From Canibacter sp052085365 (lineage in GTDB: Bacteria > Actinomycetota > Actinomycetes > Actinomycetales > Microbacteriaceae): a stretch of DNA of 64,000 nt. This document shows positions 26,235-35,434 of the stretch, piece after piece. The notes below the pieces were generated by a model. That model was not told where the DNA came from. It ran no database searches and was given only the letters and a program-made list of their open reading frames with translations. Location of the stretch: NCBI GenBank assembly GCA_052085365.1, contig JBQDFP010000011.1, positions 1 through 64,000 of the forward strand, in the 5' to 3' direction. The number at the start of each line of letters is the position of its first letter. The first letter of the stretch is position 1. Both the position numbers and the translations under genes were made by a program.

Positions 26235-28483
26235 ACCGTGTGTACCCGGTACACATCGTAAACGCCATCAATCTGACGTACTGCATTCAGCACACCATCT
26301 AGGTGGGAAGTGTTCGCCATTTCGAAGACGAATCTACTGACAGCGAGCCGCGACGTAGAGGTGTGTACTGACGCAGAAAGAATGTTGACATGATGTTCAG
26401 ACAGCGAACGCGTCACGTCAGAAAGCAGACCTGAACGGTCCAGCGCTTCTACTTGGATATGCACCAAGAACAGACTCTTCGACGTCGGCGCCCATTCCAC
26501 GTCGACAAGGCGCTCGTTTTGCGATTTCAATGCTTCGAAGTTTTTACAGTCGGTTCGGTGCACCGAAACACCATGACCCTTGGTGATGAATCCTTGAATC
26601 TCATCCCCCGGAACTGGAGTACAGCATTTTGCTAGTTTCACCAATATATCCGTAGCGCCTTTAACAACAACGCCACTTGAGGATGACGAAGACTGCTTTG
26701 ATGTGATCGTCGCGGTTGAAGAGTCCAACGCAGATGAATCGGTCGCTTCATCTTTCATCAAGATGGCTTGAACCTTTTCAATCACTGACTGAGCGGACAC
26801 ATGGCCCTCGCCAACTCCCGCGTACAGGCCAGTAACATCGGCATAGTGCAGTTGCAGCGCTACCTGTTGGATAGCTTCGGACTGCATGATTCGCTGAAGT
26901 GGAAGGTTTTGTTTCCGCAGCGCTTTAGATATCTCTTCCTTACCGGTTTCCGATGCAACGTCACGACGTTCCTTCGTGAACCATTGACGTATTTTTGTTT
27001 GGGCACGCTTACTCTTGACGAAACTCAGCCAGTCATGCTTCGGACCAGCGTTTTCTTCTTTACTTGTGAAGACTTCAACAACATCACCGTTTTTGAGCTT
27101 AGTTTCCAGCGGCATGAGCCGTCCATTGACGCGAGCGCCCATGGTGCGATGTCCTACTTCGGTATGCACTGCATAGGCAAAGTCAACTGGAGTACCACCA
27201 TCCGGTAGCCCAATGACTCGGCCCTTAGGGGTAAACGCATACACTTCTTTTGCGCCAATTTCGAAGCGAAGCGCATCGAGAAACTCAGTCGGATCATCAG
27301 TCTCAGCTTGCCAGTCATTGATATGCACGAGCCACGCCATATCATCTGCACCCATGGCTTTCTGGTCGCCGCCACCTTGCTTATATTTCCAGTGTGCGGC
27401 AACACCATACTCTGCCCGCTGGTGCATTTCGTGCGTACGGATTTGAATCTCGACCGCTCGACCGTCCGGCCCTATGACCGTCGTGTGCAATGACTGATAC
27501 AAGTTGAATTTTGGAGTGGCGATGTAGTCTTTGAAACGGCCCGGAATTGGTGTCCAGCGGGCATGTACCGCACCAAGCACTGCGTAGCAATCGCGAATAG
27601 TATCCACGAGTACTCGAATACCAACGAGATCATAGATATCGTCAAAATCACGGCCACGCACCACCATCTTTTGATAGATGGAGTACAGCTCTTTGGGGCG
27701 CCCGGTAACTTCACCACGAATTCTTGAACCCTGCAGATCCCCTTGAATCGACCGCGTAACCTGACTCACGATTTCTTCACGTTTCGGGTTGCGTTGGGTG
27801 ACGAGGTTTTCGATTTCGGTGTAGAGCTTCGGTTTGAGCACGGCAAACGACAGATCTTCGAGCTCAGTCTTCATCGACTGAATACCAAGGCGATGAGCCA
27901 ACGGCGCATATATTTCTAGCGTCTCTTGTGCTTTCGCACGCGCTTTTTCGACGGGCATAAAGCCCCAAGTACGTGCATTGTGGAGACGGTCTGCCAGTTT
28001 AATCACGAGGACCCGGATGTCCTTCGTCATCGCAACAACCATTTTGCGAACGGTCTCTGCTTGAGCAGAATCTCCGTACTTCACTTTGTCGAGTTTGGTG
28101 ACACCATCAACAAGCAGGGCAATTTCTGAGCCAAATGATTCGGTAAGTTGATCGAGCGAATACTCTGTATCTTCAACAGTGTCGTGCAACAGCCCCGCTG
28201 CAATCACTACAGGCGCGACGCCCAAATTTGCGAGAATCTGAGCGACGGCGATCGGGTGACTAATGTACGGCTCACCGCTGCGACGCTGCTGACCCCGATG
28301 TGCTCGCTCAGCAACTACATATGCACGTTGGATCACCGAGACATCTGCTTTAGGGTGAGTGTTCCGTACCGTTTTTAGTACAGAATCCAGCGCACCTGGC
28401 GTACTTGAACGCGTAAAAACGCGTGGCACGAGTCTACGGAAGGGACTCCCGGTAGACGACTGATGCATGTCTTGGTTAGCCAC
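26231..28483 (-). CDS. relA: Bifunctional (p)ppGpp synthetase/hydrolase Rel
   Basis: This 750-residue protein makes and degrades the alarmone (p)ppGpp. The HD hydrolase domain is intact, with HPIAVAQILANLGV and LLHDTVEDTE (His-Asp at 100-101). The synthetase domain has RFKDYIATPKFNLYQSLHTT, where RFKD matches the RxKD form of bifunctional enzymes, and VEIQIRTHEMHQRAEYGVAAHWKYK. TGS (VYAFTPKGRVIGLPDGGTPVDFAYAVHTEVGH), a helical and zinc-finger-like region with CCTPVPGDEI, and a C-terminal ACT domain follow. Start is GTG 28483 behind a strong TTAGGAGGT site. It follows secF, as in most actinobacteria. Confidence 0.97.
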   Translation of the reverse strand: MANQDMHQSSTGSPFRRLVPRVFTRSSTPGALDSVLKTVRNTHPKADVSVIQRAYVVAERAHRGQQRRSGEPYISHPIAVAQILANLGVAPVVIAAGLLHDTVEDTEYSLDQLTESFGSEIALLVDGVTKLDKVKYGDSAQAETVRKMVVAMTKDIRVLVIKLADRLHNARTWGFMPVEKARAKAQETLEIYAPLAHRLGIQSMKTELEDLSFAVLKPKLYTEIENLVTQRNPKREEIVSQVTRSIQGDLQGSRIRGEVTGRPKELYSIYQKMVVRGRDFDDIYDLVGIRVLVDTIRDCYAVLGAVHARWTPIPGRFKDYIATPKFNLYQSLHTTVIGPDGRAVEIQIRTHEMHQRAEYGVAAHWKYKQGGGDQKAMGADDMAWLVHINDWQAETDDPTEFLDALRFEIGAKEVYAFTPKGRVIGLPDGGTPVDFAYAVHTEVGHRTMGARVNGRLMPLETKLKNGDVVEVFTSKEENAGPKHDWLSFVKSKRAQTKIRQWFTKERRDVASETGKEEISKALRKQNLPLQRIMQSEAIQQVALQLHYADVTGLYAGVGEGHVSAQSVIEKVQAILMKDEATDSSALDSSTATITSKQSSSSSSGVVVKGATDILVKLAKCCTPVPGDEIQGFITKGHGVSVHRTDCKNFEALKSQNERLVDVEWAPTSKSLFLVHIQVEALDRSGLLSDVTRSLSEHHVNILSASVHTSTSRLAVSRFVFEMANTSHLDGVLNAVRQIDGVYDVYRVHTV

Positions 28484-28537
28484 GGCGCATACCTCCTAAT
28501 GAAAGAACGTTACACCACGCAGCCCTGGGTGAGCGCT

Positions 28538-29575
28538 CTATGCAAGAGATTCGGACGAAGTTTCTTCGTTCTCACTTTCGACCGCGTCGTGCACGTCACG
28601 GCCTTCAAGAATCTTCTTATCGTGCGCCACAATTTTCGGTTCATTACGCCTGAGCTGAACATATACTGGCGCTGCAATAAAGATCGTGGAATAGGCACCT
28701 ACGAGAATACCAATAAACAGTGCAAGTGAAATATCTCGCAGCGTTCCTGCACCAAGAATGAAGGCACCAATAAACAGAATCGCGGCAACAGGAAGCAAGG
28801 CCACAACTGAAGTGTTGATGGAACGCACGAGCGTCTGGTTCACAGCCAGGTTGACCGCCTCACCAAAAGTACGTCGTCCCCCCATTTCACTATCGGTCGT
28901 ATTCTCACGGATCTTATCGAAAACAACGACTGTATCGTAGAGCGAATAGCCGAGAATCGTGAGGAAACCGATCATCGCGGCAGGAGTGATTTCAAACCCA
29001 GACAGTCCATACACACCTGCGGTAATAATGAGGTCGTGTCCAAGCGCAGTAATTGCTGCAAGAGACATCTTCCACGTTCTGAAGTACACCGCCATCACTG
29101 CCGCAGCAAAAACTACGAATACAATGAGCGCAATAACGGCTTGGCGGGTGACATCTTGGCCCCACACTGCACCAATAAATGATGCCGTTACTTCTGTCTC
29201 CTCAACGTTGTAAGCCTGAGCTAACGCCTCTCGCAATTCAGTTGACTGCTCAGACTCGAGCTGTTCTGTCTGGACCTGAACGTCCGTTTGTCCAACAAGA
29301 GTCACGCGCGGGGCACTGTTTGGCAAGACCTCTTCAACAGCCTTAACCGCCACGTCCTGGTCACGGTTTCCGTCAGCTCCAACATGTACTTGGAATTGAC
29401 TTCCCCCTGAGAACTCAATGCCGAAGTGGAATCCTCCACGAAGGATCGGGCCAACAATCGCGATCAGAATGAGTATCGCCGCGATCGCATACCACGTCTT
29501 GCGCTTACCAATGAAATCGATGGAGGTTTCGCCGGTGTAGAGGGCGTTGCCAAATTGACCAAATGAGCGTGCCAT
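28538..29575 (-). CDS. secF: Protein translocase subunit SecF
   Basis: SecF with SecD uses the proton gradient to help pull preproteins across the membrane. The 345-residue protein has six predicted membrane helices. The first is followed by FHFGIEFSGGSQFQV, the SecD/F family signature in the first outside loop; the conserved DLIITAGVYGLSGFEITPAAMIGFLTILGYSLYDTVVVFDKIREN segment covers helices four and five. A short acidic tail (ESENEETSSESLA) ends the protein. It starts two bases after the secD stop. Confidence 0.96.
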   Translation of the reverse strand: MARSFGQFGNALYTGETSIDFIGKRKTWYAIAAILILIAIVGPILRGGFHFGIEFSGGSQFQVHVGADGNRDQDVAVKAVEEVLPNSAPRVTLVGQTDVQVQTEQLESEQSTELREALAQAYNVEETEVTASFIGAVWGQDVTRQAVIALIVFVVFAAAVMAVYFRTWKMSLAAITALGHDLIITAGVYGLSGFEITPAAMIGFLTILGYSLYDTVVVFDKIRENTTDSEMGGRRTFGEAVNLAVNQTLVRSINTSVVALLPVAAILFIGAFILGAGTLRDISLALFIGILVGAYSTIFIAAPVYVQLRRNEPKIVAHDKKILEGRDVHDAVESENEETSSESLA

Positions 29576-29577
29576 AG

Positions 29578-31362
29578 TTAGCCCTCCTGCTTTTCATTTG
29601 CTGCCGCAGCTTTTCGTTCGGCAATTGTTTGCCGTCGTTGCGCCTCCTTGGAACTACCTACCTGACGACGCTGCTCCTTACGAGATGTGGGCGCCGGAGC
29701 CCGAAATTGGGCACGCCCGCGATATACCGCACCCAGCTGTCTTGGGTCGAGGCCTGAGAGTTTATGTCCGCCGCCCCAGAACCGGGTACGCGCAATAAAC
29801 GTCATCATCGGGTGGGTGAACAGCGTAACTACTAACAGGTCAACGATGGTTGTCAGCCCAAGAGTGAACGCAAATCCACGAACGTTACCAATTGAGAGGA
29901 TGAACAAGATAGCGGCCGCGAGGAAGTTGATTCCGTCAGAAGCCAAAATAGTCTGTATTGCACGTTTCCAGCCGTGCTCTACAGCGTTTTCTAACTTAAA
30001 CCCGTCACGTACTGCGTCACGTATTCGTTCGAAGTACACAATAAAACTGTCGGCAGTAATACCGATCGATACAATGATGCCCGCCACGCCGGCCAATGAA
30101 AGTCGATACCCCTGTCGCCAGGAAAGCAAGACCAATAACAGGTAGGTCAGGACGGCCGCCATTGCCAACGACGCAATGGTCAAAGAACCGAGCGCACGAT
30201 ATTGGAACAATGAGTAAACGACCACGAGCATCAGACCGATGAGACCGGCGATGAGGCCCGCCTGAAGTTGGTTAGTGCCTAACGTTGCCGAAATGTCTTC
30301 CTGACTTTGAACGGTGAAGCTCATGGGCAGCGCACCGTACTTCAGCTGATCGGCAGTGGTCTGGGCTTCTTCTTCGGTGAAGTCACCAGTAATTTGAGGG
30401 CGTCCATCAAGAATTTGACCATTCATTCGAGGCGCCGAGAGGACGTGTCCGTCAATGACGAATGCAAACTGGTTCAGTGGTTCTTGCGCACCGAACATGC
30501 GCTGGCTAATCTCACCAAACTGCTTCGTTCCATCGCTGTCAAGTTCAATATTGACAGCCCACTTTCCTGTTGAAGCACCTGACTGTGTGGTCTCGACACC
30601 TGCGCTGGCGTCTTTAATCGCGTCTCCGGTCATTTCGACCGGTCCGAGAATATATTTGACCGCGCCGGTCTGATCACAGCTCAGAAGCGGGCGGTCCTCA
30701 GGAGCGTCCCCTGCCTCAAGCGCCTCGTCAGAATCGCAAGTAAAGTTGGTGAACTTCTCGGCTAATGCAGGCGTGACCCAGTCCTGCGTACCGGCTTCTT
30801 CAGGAAGCGGATCAGGGTATAGGTCCGATTGCTCATCAGTCTCAGCATCTGCATCAGAGTCATCAGCTGACTCCGCCGATTCGTCTGTGACAGGGTCGCC
30901 CTCTTCGGCTGCCCCAGCCTCTTCTGACGAGTTTGCCTCGTCTGCGCTGTCAGGGGCGCTCTGATTCCCCTGCGCGACGGCAAGTACTGGACGGAAATCG
31001 AGTCGCGCCGATGCCTCAATTCGGCGCAGTGTTTCCTCATCAGCCTTTCCCGGTATAGATACGGAGATATTGTCGCCGCCCATTGTGCTGATCTCAGCTT
31101 CAGACACTCCGGAAGCATCGACACGTTGGCGAATGATTGACAGCGCCTGCTGTACTTGTTCTCCCGACACTGCCTCGCCGTCCGTGGTTTTCGGCGATAG
31201 CAGGATTTGAGTTCCACCCTGAAGATCAAGTGCCAGTTTCGGGGTCAACGTGGCTTCGCCACGTACCAACCCAATGGAAATCACGCCTACGAGGGCAACA
31301 ATAATGACTCCCAAAAAGGTGAGAGACTTACGTGCCTTACGTGCTGCTGGAGAAGCCGCCAC
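29578..31362 (-). CDS. secD: Protein translocase subunit SecD with acidic insertion
   Basis: SecD is the larger partner of SecF in the Sec accessory complex. The 594-residue protein has an N-terminal helix (FLGVIIVALVGVISIGLV), the family motif LALDLQGGTQILL, a large outside domain, and five C-terminal helices including GVAGIIVSIGITADSFIVYFERIRD. Residues about 138-188 are an acidic, Ser/Ala-rich low-complexity tract (SADEANSSEEAGAAEEGD and more) inserted in the outside domain. A basic tail of about 50 residues (APTSRKEQRRQVGSS) lies inside. Start is GTG 31362. It sits 59 bases after yajC, with a hairpin between. Confidence 0.96.
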   Translation of the reverse strand: MAASPAARKARKSLTFLGVIIVALVGVISIGLVRGEATLTPKLALDLQGGTQILLSPKTTDGEAVSGEQVQQALSIIRQRVDASGVSEAEISTMGGDNISVSIPGKADEETLRRIEASARLDFRPVLAVAQGNQSAPDSADEANSSEEAGAAEEGDPVTDESAESADDSDADAETDEQSDLYPDPLPEEAGTQDWVTPALAEKFTNFTCDSDEALEAGDAPEDRPLLSCDQTGAVKYILGPVEMTGDAIKDASAGVETTQSGASTGKWAVNIELDSDGTKQFGEISQRMFGAQEPLNQFAFVIDGHVLSAPRMNGQILDGRPQITGDFTEEEAQTTADQLKYGALPMSFTVQSQEDISATLGTNQLQAGLIAGLIGLMLVVVYSLFQYRALGSLTIASLAMAAVLTYLLLVLLSWRQGYRLSLAGVAGIIVSIGITADSFIVYFERIRDAVRDGFKLENAVEHGWKRAIQTILASDGINFLAAAILFILSIGNVRGFAFTLGLTTIVDLLVVTLFTHPMMTFIARTRFWGGGHKLSGLDPRQLGAVYRGRAQFRAPAPTSRKEQRRQVGSSKEAQRRQTIAERKAAAANEKQEG

Positions 31363-31388
31363 TGCGTAAACCGCTTTCTATCTATCGA

Positions 31389-31403
31389 GCCGTGCTCCAC
31401 GGC
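31389..31403 (-). repeat. Hairpin between yajC and secD
   Basis: GCCGTG-GAG-CACGGC is a perfect 6-base stem with a 3-base loop in the only sizeable gap of the yajC-secD-secF run. There is no T-run, so it may act as a processing or stability element. Confidence 0.45.
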
Positions 31404-31421
31404 CTATACCCAGGTAGTTAT

Positions 31422-31889
31422 TTAGCGTGACTCGTCCGAGTCAGTGTCGCCTGGTTCTGTGCCGTTTTCTTCGTTTGACGGAACATCCAGTTCGTCACTC
31501 TGATCGTTAGCGATTCCTTCGGTCGGTTCGCTCAAGCCAGTTGGTTCTTCTTCGGCTGCGGAGATAATGCGCTCACCGAATTCTGGATCATCATCTGGCG
31601 CAAGGACAGGCTCGTCATCAGCTGCGTCAACAGGTGTGGGTACAACCTGCGAAATAGCCTGCATGTGAACATCGAATGTCGCGGTGCCGCTTTCGATGGT
31701 CGCGCGGTTATTTTCTTCATCAACATTGAGAATCGTGCCGTAAATGCCCGATCCAAGCATGACTTCAACCCCGGGACGCATGCTCTCACGTAATTCTTGC
31801 TGAGCCCGCTGGCGCTTCTTTCCATTTCGGAACATGAAGAAAATCAGTACCACAACGGCCAAGATCATTACTATTGAGAGCGGGTCCAC
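31422..31889 (-). CDS. yajC: Preprotein translocase subunit YajC
   Basis: YajC associates with SecDF. The start is most likely GTG 31889, because GAAAGGA lies eight bases upstream; this gives 155 residues starting MDPLSIVMILAVVVLIFFMFRNGKKRQRAQQ. A longer open frame into ruvB has no site. A single membrane helix is followed by the YajC core (LRESMRPGVEVMLGSGIYGTILNVDEENNRATIESGTATFDVHMQAISQVV). The last 65 or so residues are very acidic (Asp/Glu with Ser, Pro and Thr), unlike the short E. coli protein, and presumably lie in the cytoplasm. Confidence 0.9.
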   Translation of the reverse strand: MDPLSIVMILAVVVLIFFMFRNGKKRQRAQQELRESMRPGVEVMLGSGIYGTILNVDEENNRATIESGTATFDVHMQAISQVVPTPVDAADDEPVLAPDDDPEFGERIISAAEEEPTGLSEPTEGIANDQSDELDVPSNEENGTEPGDTDSDESR

Positions 31890-31936
31890 TGAACGGGTCC
31901 TTTCGATAAAACGTACAAAAAGAGGCAACCCTGCAA

Positions 31937-32935
31937 CTATACGCCATTCGGCTGGGCTAACCCTAGAGTCTCCCATGCGAGGTTTGTCGCGGTGCGACCT
32001 CGCGGCGTTCGTGTGAGCAGACCGACTCGGACGAGAAACGGTTCAACAACCGCTTCAATTGTTTCTGCTTCTTCGCCTACAGACACGGCAAGAGTAGAAA
32101 GACCGACTGGGCCTCCCCCAAAGCGTGTAATTACCGCATTTAAAACTTCTCTATCGAGTCGATCGAGTCCGCGCTCGTCCACATCATACAATTTGAGGGC
32201 CGCTTGGACCGTCTCATGGTCCCCGCCTTGGTCGTGCACGAGTGAGTAATCTCGTACCCGACGCAAGAGTCGGTTTGCGATTCTGGGTGTGCCCCGTGAA
32301 CGTGATGCGATTTCTCGTATCGCGGGATCGACGAGACCAAAATCAAGCAATTGGGATGCTCGGTGCACAACCTGCTCAAGTTCTTCGTCCTCATAAAACT
32401 CGAGGTGTGCGGTGAAGCCGAATCTGTCTCGTAGCGGGTTGGGCAGCAAGCCCGATCGAGTTGTCGCGCCAACAAGAGTAAATGGGGCAATTTCAAGTGG
32501 AATTGAGGTCGCACCAGCGCCCTTACCGACCATGATGTCAACTTTAAAGTCTTCCATCGCCAGGTACAGCATTTCTTCGGCGCTACGAGCCATTCGATGT
32601 ATTTCGTCAATGAACAAAATCTCACCGGGGGTCAGCGCTGAAAGAACTGCTGCAAGGTCACCGGCATGCTGAATTGCTGGTCCCGATGTCTGATGCAGAG
32701 GTTTGTCGAGCTCAGCAGCCACAATCATGGACAGTGTCGTCTTGCCCAGTCCTGGCGGTCCCGCTAGGAGAATATGGTCAGGAGTTCTATTCTGCATTTG
32801 CGCAGCCTGTAGCAGGAGCCGCAGCTGTTCTCGCACTTTCCGCTGTCCAACAAACTCATCAAGGGTGGAAGGACGCAGCGCACCTTCATAGCTCAATTCT
32901 GAGTCTGTGACCCGTGGCGAGAGTTCGTCAGTCAT
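31937..32935 (-). CDS. ruvB: Holliday junction ATP-dependent DNA helicase RuvB
   Basis: RuvB is the AAA+ motor of branch migration. The frame is open for 42 more codons, but MTDELSPRV at ATG 32935 overlaps the ruvA stop in ATGA and gives the normal 332 residues. It has SYEGALRPSTLDEFVGQRKV, Walker A LLAGPPGLGKTTLSMI, Walker B ILFIDEIHRM, the sensor GATTRSGLLPNPLRDRFG, and the C-terminal winged helix with LTRTPRGRTATNLAWE. It is followed by yajC. ruvC is not upstream of ruvA, contrary to the usual order. Confidence 0.96.
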   Translation of the reverse strand: MTDELSPRVTDSELSYEGALRPSTLDEFVGQRKVREQLRLLLQAAQMQNRTPDHILLAGPPGLGKTTLSMIVAAELDKPLHQTSGPAIQHAGDLAAVLSALTPGEILFIDEIHRMARSAEEMLYLAMEDFKVDIMVGKGAGATSIPLEIAPFTLVGATTRSGLLPNPLRDRFGFTAHLEFYEDEELEQVVHRASQLLDFGLVDPAIREIASRSRGTPRIANRLLRRVRDYSLVHDQGGDHETVQAALKLYDVDERGLDRLDREVLNAVITRFGGGPVGLSTLAVSVGEEAETIEAVVEPFLVRVGLLTRTPRGRTATNLAWETLGLAQPNGV

Positions 32936-33552
32936 GACTTTCCACCCCGAACTGGTTTCTGTAGCAGCGATAGCGCAGCGCGCAAAAGCGCTGCAGCATC
33001 GTCTGGGGCACCCGCTTCTTGAGCGTCGAGCACGGCCTGGGCCGCATCCTGTTCTGGCCACCCAAGCCCGGTAAGTCCGGTAATTACTTGAACGGATGTG
33101 GCGTCGGTAGACGTTTCGACACGAGCATTACTGTCACGCTGGGTCAAGATAATGTGGTCGAGTTTACCGGCGAGTGACACCATGATGAGTTTCGCGGTTT
33201 TTGGTCCAATACCGCTGACTTTGCGAAATGGTTTGTCATCTTCAGTTGAGACGGCGTGAGCGATGTCGGCTGGTGTCAGAGTGGAGAGCACGCCCAACGC
33301 GCTGCGGGGCCCGACGCCGGAAACACCGAGCAAAATGTTGAACATATCAAGTGCTTCGACGCTGTCAAAACCATACAGAGTCAGCGAGTCTTCCCGTGGC
33401 ACCAATTGTGTCTGTAGAGAGACATGGTCTCCAGGATGGATAGTTGTCGAAAGGTCTGTTGGTACTTCTGCTCGAATACCCAACCCTGATAGATCGACAA
33501 CTACCCACCCGGAACCTGTGGCCAGCACGGGCCCTCGTAGCGAAGAGATCAC
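32932..33552 (-). CDS. ruvA: Holliday junction branch migration protein RuvA
   Basis: RuvA tetramers clamp the four-way junction and load RuvB. The 206-residue protein begins MISSLRGPVLATGSGWVVVDLSGLGIRAEVP (OB domain), has two helix-hairpin-helix segments (FNILLGVSGVGPRSALGVLS and FRKVSGIGPKTAKLIMVSL) and a C-terminal RuvB-binding domain after a Ser/Thr-rich linker. It is the first gene of the ruvAB-yajC-secDF-rel run. Upstream is the end of leuA, 51 bases away, where ruvC would normally be. Confidence 0.96.
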   Translation of the reverse strand: MISSLRGPVLATGSGWVVVDLSGLGIRAEVPTDLSTTIHPGDHVSLQTQLVPREDSLTLYGFDSVEALDMFNILLGVSGVGPRSALGVLSTLTPADIAHAVSTEDDKPFRKVSGIGPKTAKLIMVSLAGKLDHIILTQRDSNARVETSTDATSVQVITGLTGLGWPEQDAAQAVLDAQEAGAPDDAAALLRAALSLLQKPVRGGKS

Positions 33553-33603
33553 ACCGCTACCCTATCGGCGACCACTGACAAACTGGCGCAACTCCTGTGG
33601 TGT

Positions 33604-35349
33604 TTATGCTTCTTGAGCGTTACGGATCGCTCGGTTAACGGCGCTCGTAATCGCTTTCAACGCGGCACGGCTCGTGTCTGGGTCGATTCCGACGCCCCAC
33701 AGACGTTGCCCGTTCACTTCAAGATCAACGTATGCAGCAGCAACAGCATCGCCGCCTTCACTCATTGCGTGCTCAACATAGTCAAACAGGGTGACGTTCA
33801 GCGAATTGTCGCGTTCATTAATCCCGTTCAGGAACGCATTCACCGGTCCATTTCCGCGCGAAACCAGTGTCAGCTCCTCGTCCCCGATACGCATCGTAGC
33901 GGCCAGTTCAGTCTCACCGTCTTCGTCACTGCTCGTATTGGCGCGCAGCAATTCATAGGTGCCCCAGCGCTCACCGTCAACAACGGGAAGGTATTCATCT
34001 TCGAAGATCGTCCAAATTGAATCACTCGAGATTTCACCACCGTTCGTGTCGCTAAACCGTTTCACGACGGCGCTGAATTCGATCTGGAGGCGACGTGGCA
34101 GGTCTAAGCTGTGGTCGGTCTTGAGCAGGTACGCAACGCCACCCTTGCCCGATTGCGAGTTGACTCGAATTACTGCTTCATAGGTCCGACCCAGGTCTTT
34201 CGGATCGACTGGCAGATAAGGAACGTTCCAGCGCACGTCTTCAACAGTTTGCCCCGAACGTTCTGCGTCTTCTTGCATTCGGTCGAGACCCTTTTTGATT
34301 GCGTCTTGGTGCGATCCCGAGAACGCCGTATAGACGAGGTCTCCCGCCCAGGGACTACGCTCATGAACTTTGAGCTGGTTGCAGTATTCGGCGGTTCGGC
34401 GAATCTCATCCAGGTTTGAGAAGTCGATTTGTGGATCAACACCTTCGGTGAACATGTTGATTCCGAGAGTGACCAGGTCCACATTGCCGGTGCGCTCACC
34501 GTTTCCGAACAGGCAACCTTCGATACGGTCGGCTCCAGCGAGATACCCGAGTTCAGCTGCTGCCACAGCGGTGCCTCGGTCATTATGCGGGTGCAGTGAC
34601 AGAATCACGTTCTCGCGATGATTCAGGTTCCGGTTCATCCACTCAATGGAGTCCGCATACACATTAGGAGTAGCCATTTCAACGGTTGCTGGCAAGTTAA
34701 TAATAACCTTGCGTTCCGCGGTTGGCACGAACACTTCCATCACTGCGTTACAAATCTCGGCCGCATATTCGAGCTCGGTGCCCGTGTAGGACTCGGGCGA
34801 ATATTCATAGTAAATCTGAGTGTCCCGGCAAATGTCTTCGTTTGCTACACACAGTTTTGCACCCTCGACTGCGATATCGATAATGCCTGCTTTATCTTTC
34901 CGGAAGACCACGTCACGCTGGCGAATACTCGTCGAGTTGTAGAGATGCACGATCGCCTGTTTTGCACCGATCAGGGACTCGTAGGTGCGTTTGATCAGGT
35001 GCTCGCGAGCCTGAGTCAGGACTTGGATCGTGACATCGTCTGGGATGAGGTCTTCTTCGATGAGCATGCGAACGAAGTCAAAGTCAGTTTGGCTGGCTGA
35101 GGGGAAACCGACTTCGATTTCTTTATACCCCATCCGCACGAGCAGTTCGAACATTACTCGTTTACGTTCTGGGCTCATCGGGTCAATGAGTGCTTGGTTA
35201 CCGTCGCGAAGATCCACTGCGCACCAGCGGGGTGCCTTCTCGATGTGCTTATCTGGCCAGGTTCGGTCAGGAACTTCTACGGTGAACTCTTTGTGGTACG
35301 GACGGTAGCGATGTGTTGGCATCGCTGAAGGCTTTTGTTTGTTTTCCAT
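33604..35349 (-). CDS. leuA: 2-isopropylmalate synthase
   Basis: LeuA condenses 2-ketoisovalerate and acetyl-CoA in the first committed step of leucine synthesis. The 581-residue protein is of the actinobacterial long form. The TIM-barrel part carries the metal-binding DLRDGNQALIDPM near residue 46 and LHPHNDRGTAVAAAELGYLAGADRIEGCLFGNGERTGN. The C-terminal allosteric domain, where leucine inhibits, contains VNAFLNGINERDNSLNVTLFDYVEHAMSEGG. Start ATG 35349 has AAGGAATC just upstream. The 5' leader encodes a Leu-rich peptide, so expression probably responds to charged tRNA-Leu. Confidence 0.97.
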   Translation of the reverse strand: MENKQKPSAMPTHRYRPYHKEFTVEVPDRTWPDKHIEKAPRWCAVDLRDGNQALIDPMSPERKRVMFELLVRMGYKEIEVGFPSASQTDFDFVRMLIEEDLIPDDVTIQVLTQAREHLIKRTYESLIGAKQAIVHLYNSTSIRQRDVVFRKDKAGIIDIAVEGAKLCVANEDICRDTQIYYEYSPESYTGTELEYAAEICNAVMEVFVPTAERKVIINLPATVEMATPNVYADSIEWMNRNLNHRENVILSLHPHNDRGTAVAAAELGYLAGADRIEGCLFGNGERTGNVDLVTLGINMFTEGVDPQIDFSNLDEIRRTAEYCNQLKVHERSPWAGDLVYTAFSGSHQDAIKKGLDRMQEDAERSGQTVEDVRWNVPYLPVDPKDLGRTYEAVIRVNSQSGKGGVAYLLKTDHSLDLPRRLQIEFSAVVKRFSDTNGGEISSDSIWTIFEDEYLPVVDGERWGTYELLRANTSSDEDGETELAATMRIGDEELTLVSRGNGPVNAFLNGINERDNSLNVTLFDYVEHAMSEGGDAVAAAYVDLEVNGQRLWGVGIDPDTSRAALKAITSAVNRAIRNAQEA

Positions 35350-35374
35350 GATTCCTTGCTTCTGCTTTGAATTT

Positions 35375-35434
35375 GGGGGACCCCACGCAAAATCTCCGCG
35401 ACGAGAAAGGCCAGGAAACTAGGACCCGTCGCGG
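35375..35434 (-). promoter_or_regulatory. leuA attenuator-like leader structure
   Basis: On the minus strand CCGCGACG (35434-35427), at the end of the leader peptide, is perfectly complementary to CGTCGCGG (35403-35396). Further down, GGGGTCCCCC (35384-35375) can fold on itself or pair its C-run with the GGG of GGGTCC in the leader. Leader-peptide-linked LEU elements upstream of actinobacterial leuA have been predicted before. Pairing is seen; which fold controls leuA is inferred. Confidence 0.65.

Noticed and set aside
25680..28483. A two-gene toxin-antitoxin module made of the AbiEi-like gene and its neighbour
   Set aside because: The neighbour is rel, a bifunctional alarmone enzyme on the other strand, and no AbiEii-type nucleotidyltransferase is adjacent.
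32936..33061. Upstream extension of ruvB by 42 codons
   Set aside because: It overlaps ruvA, is Arg/Cys/Ala-rich, and the family start MTDELSPRV has an ATGA overlap with the ruvA stop.
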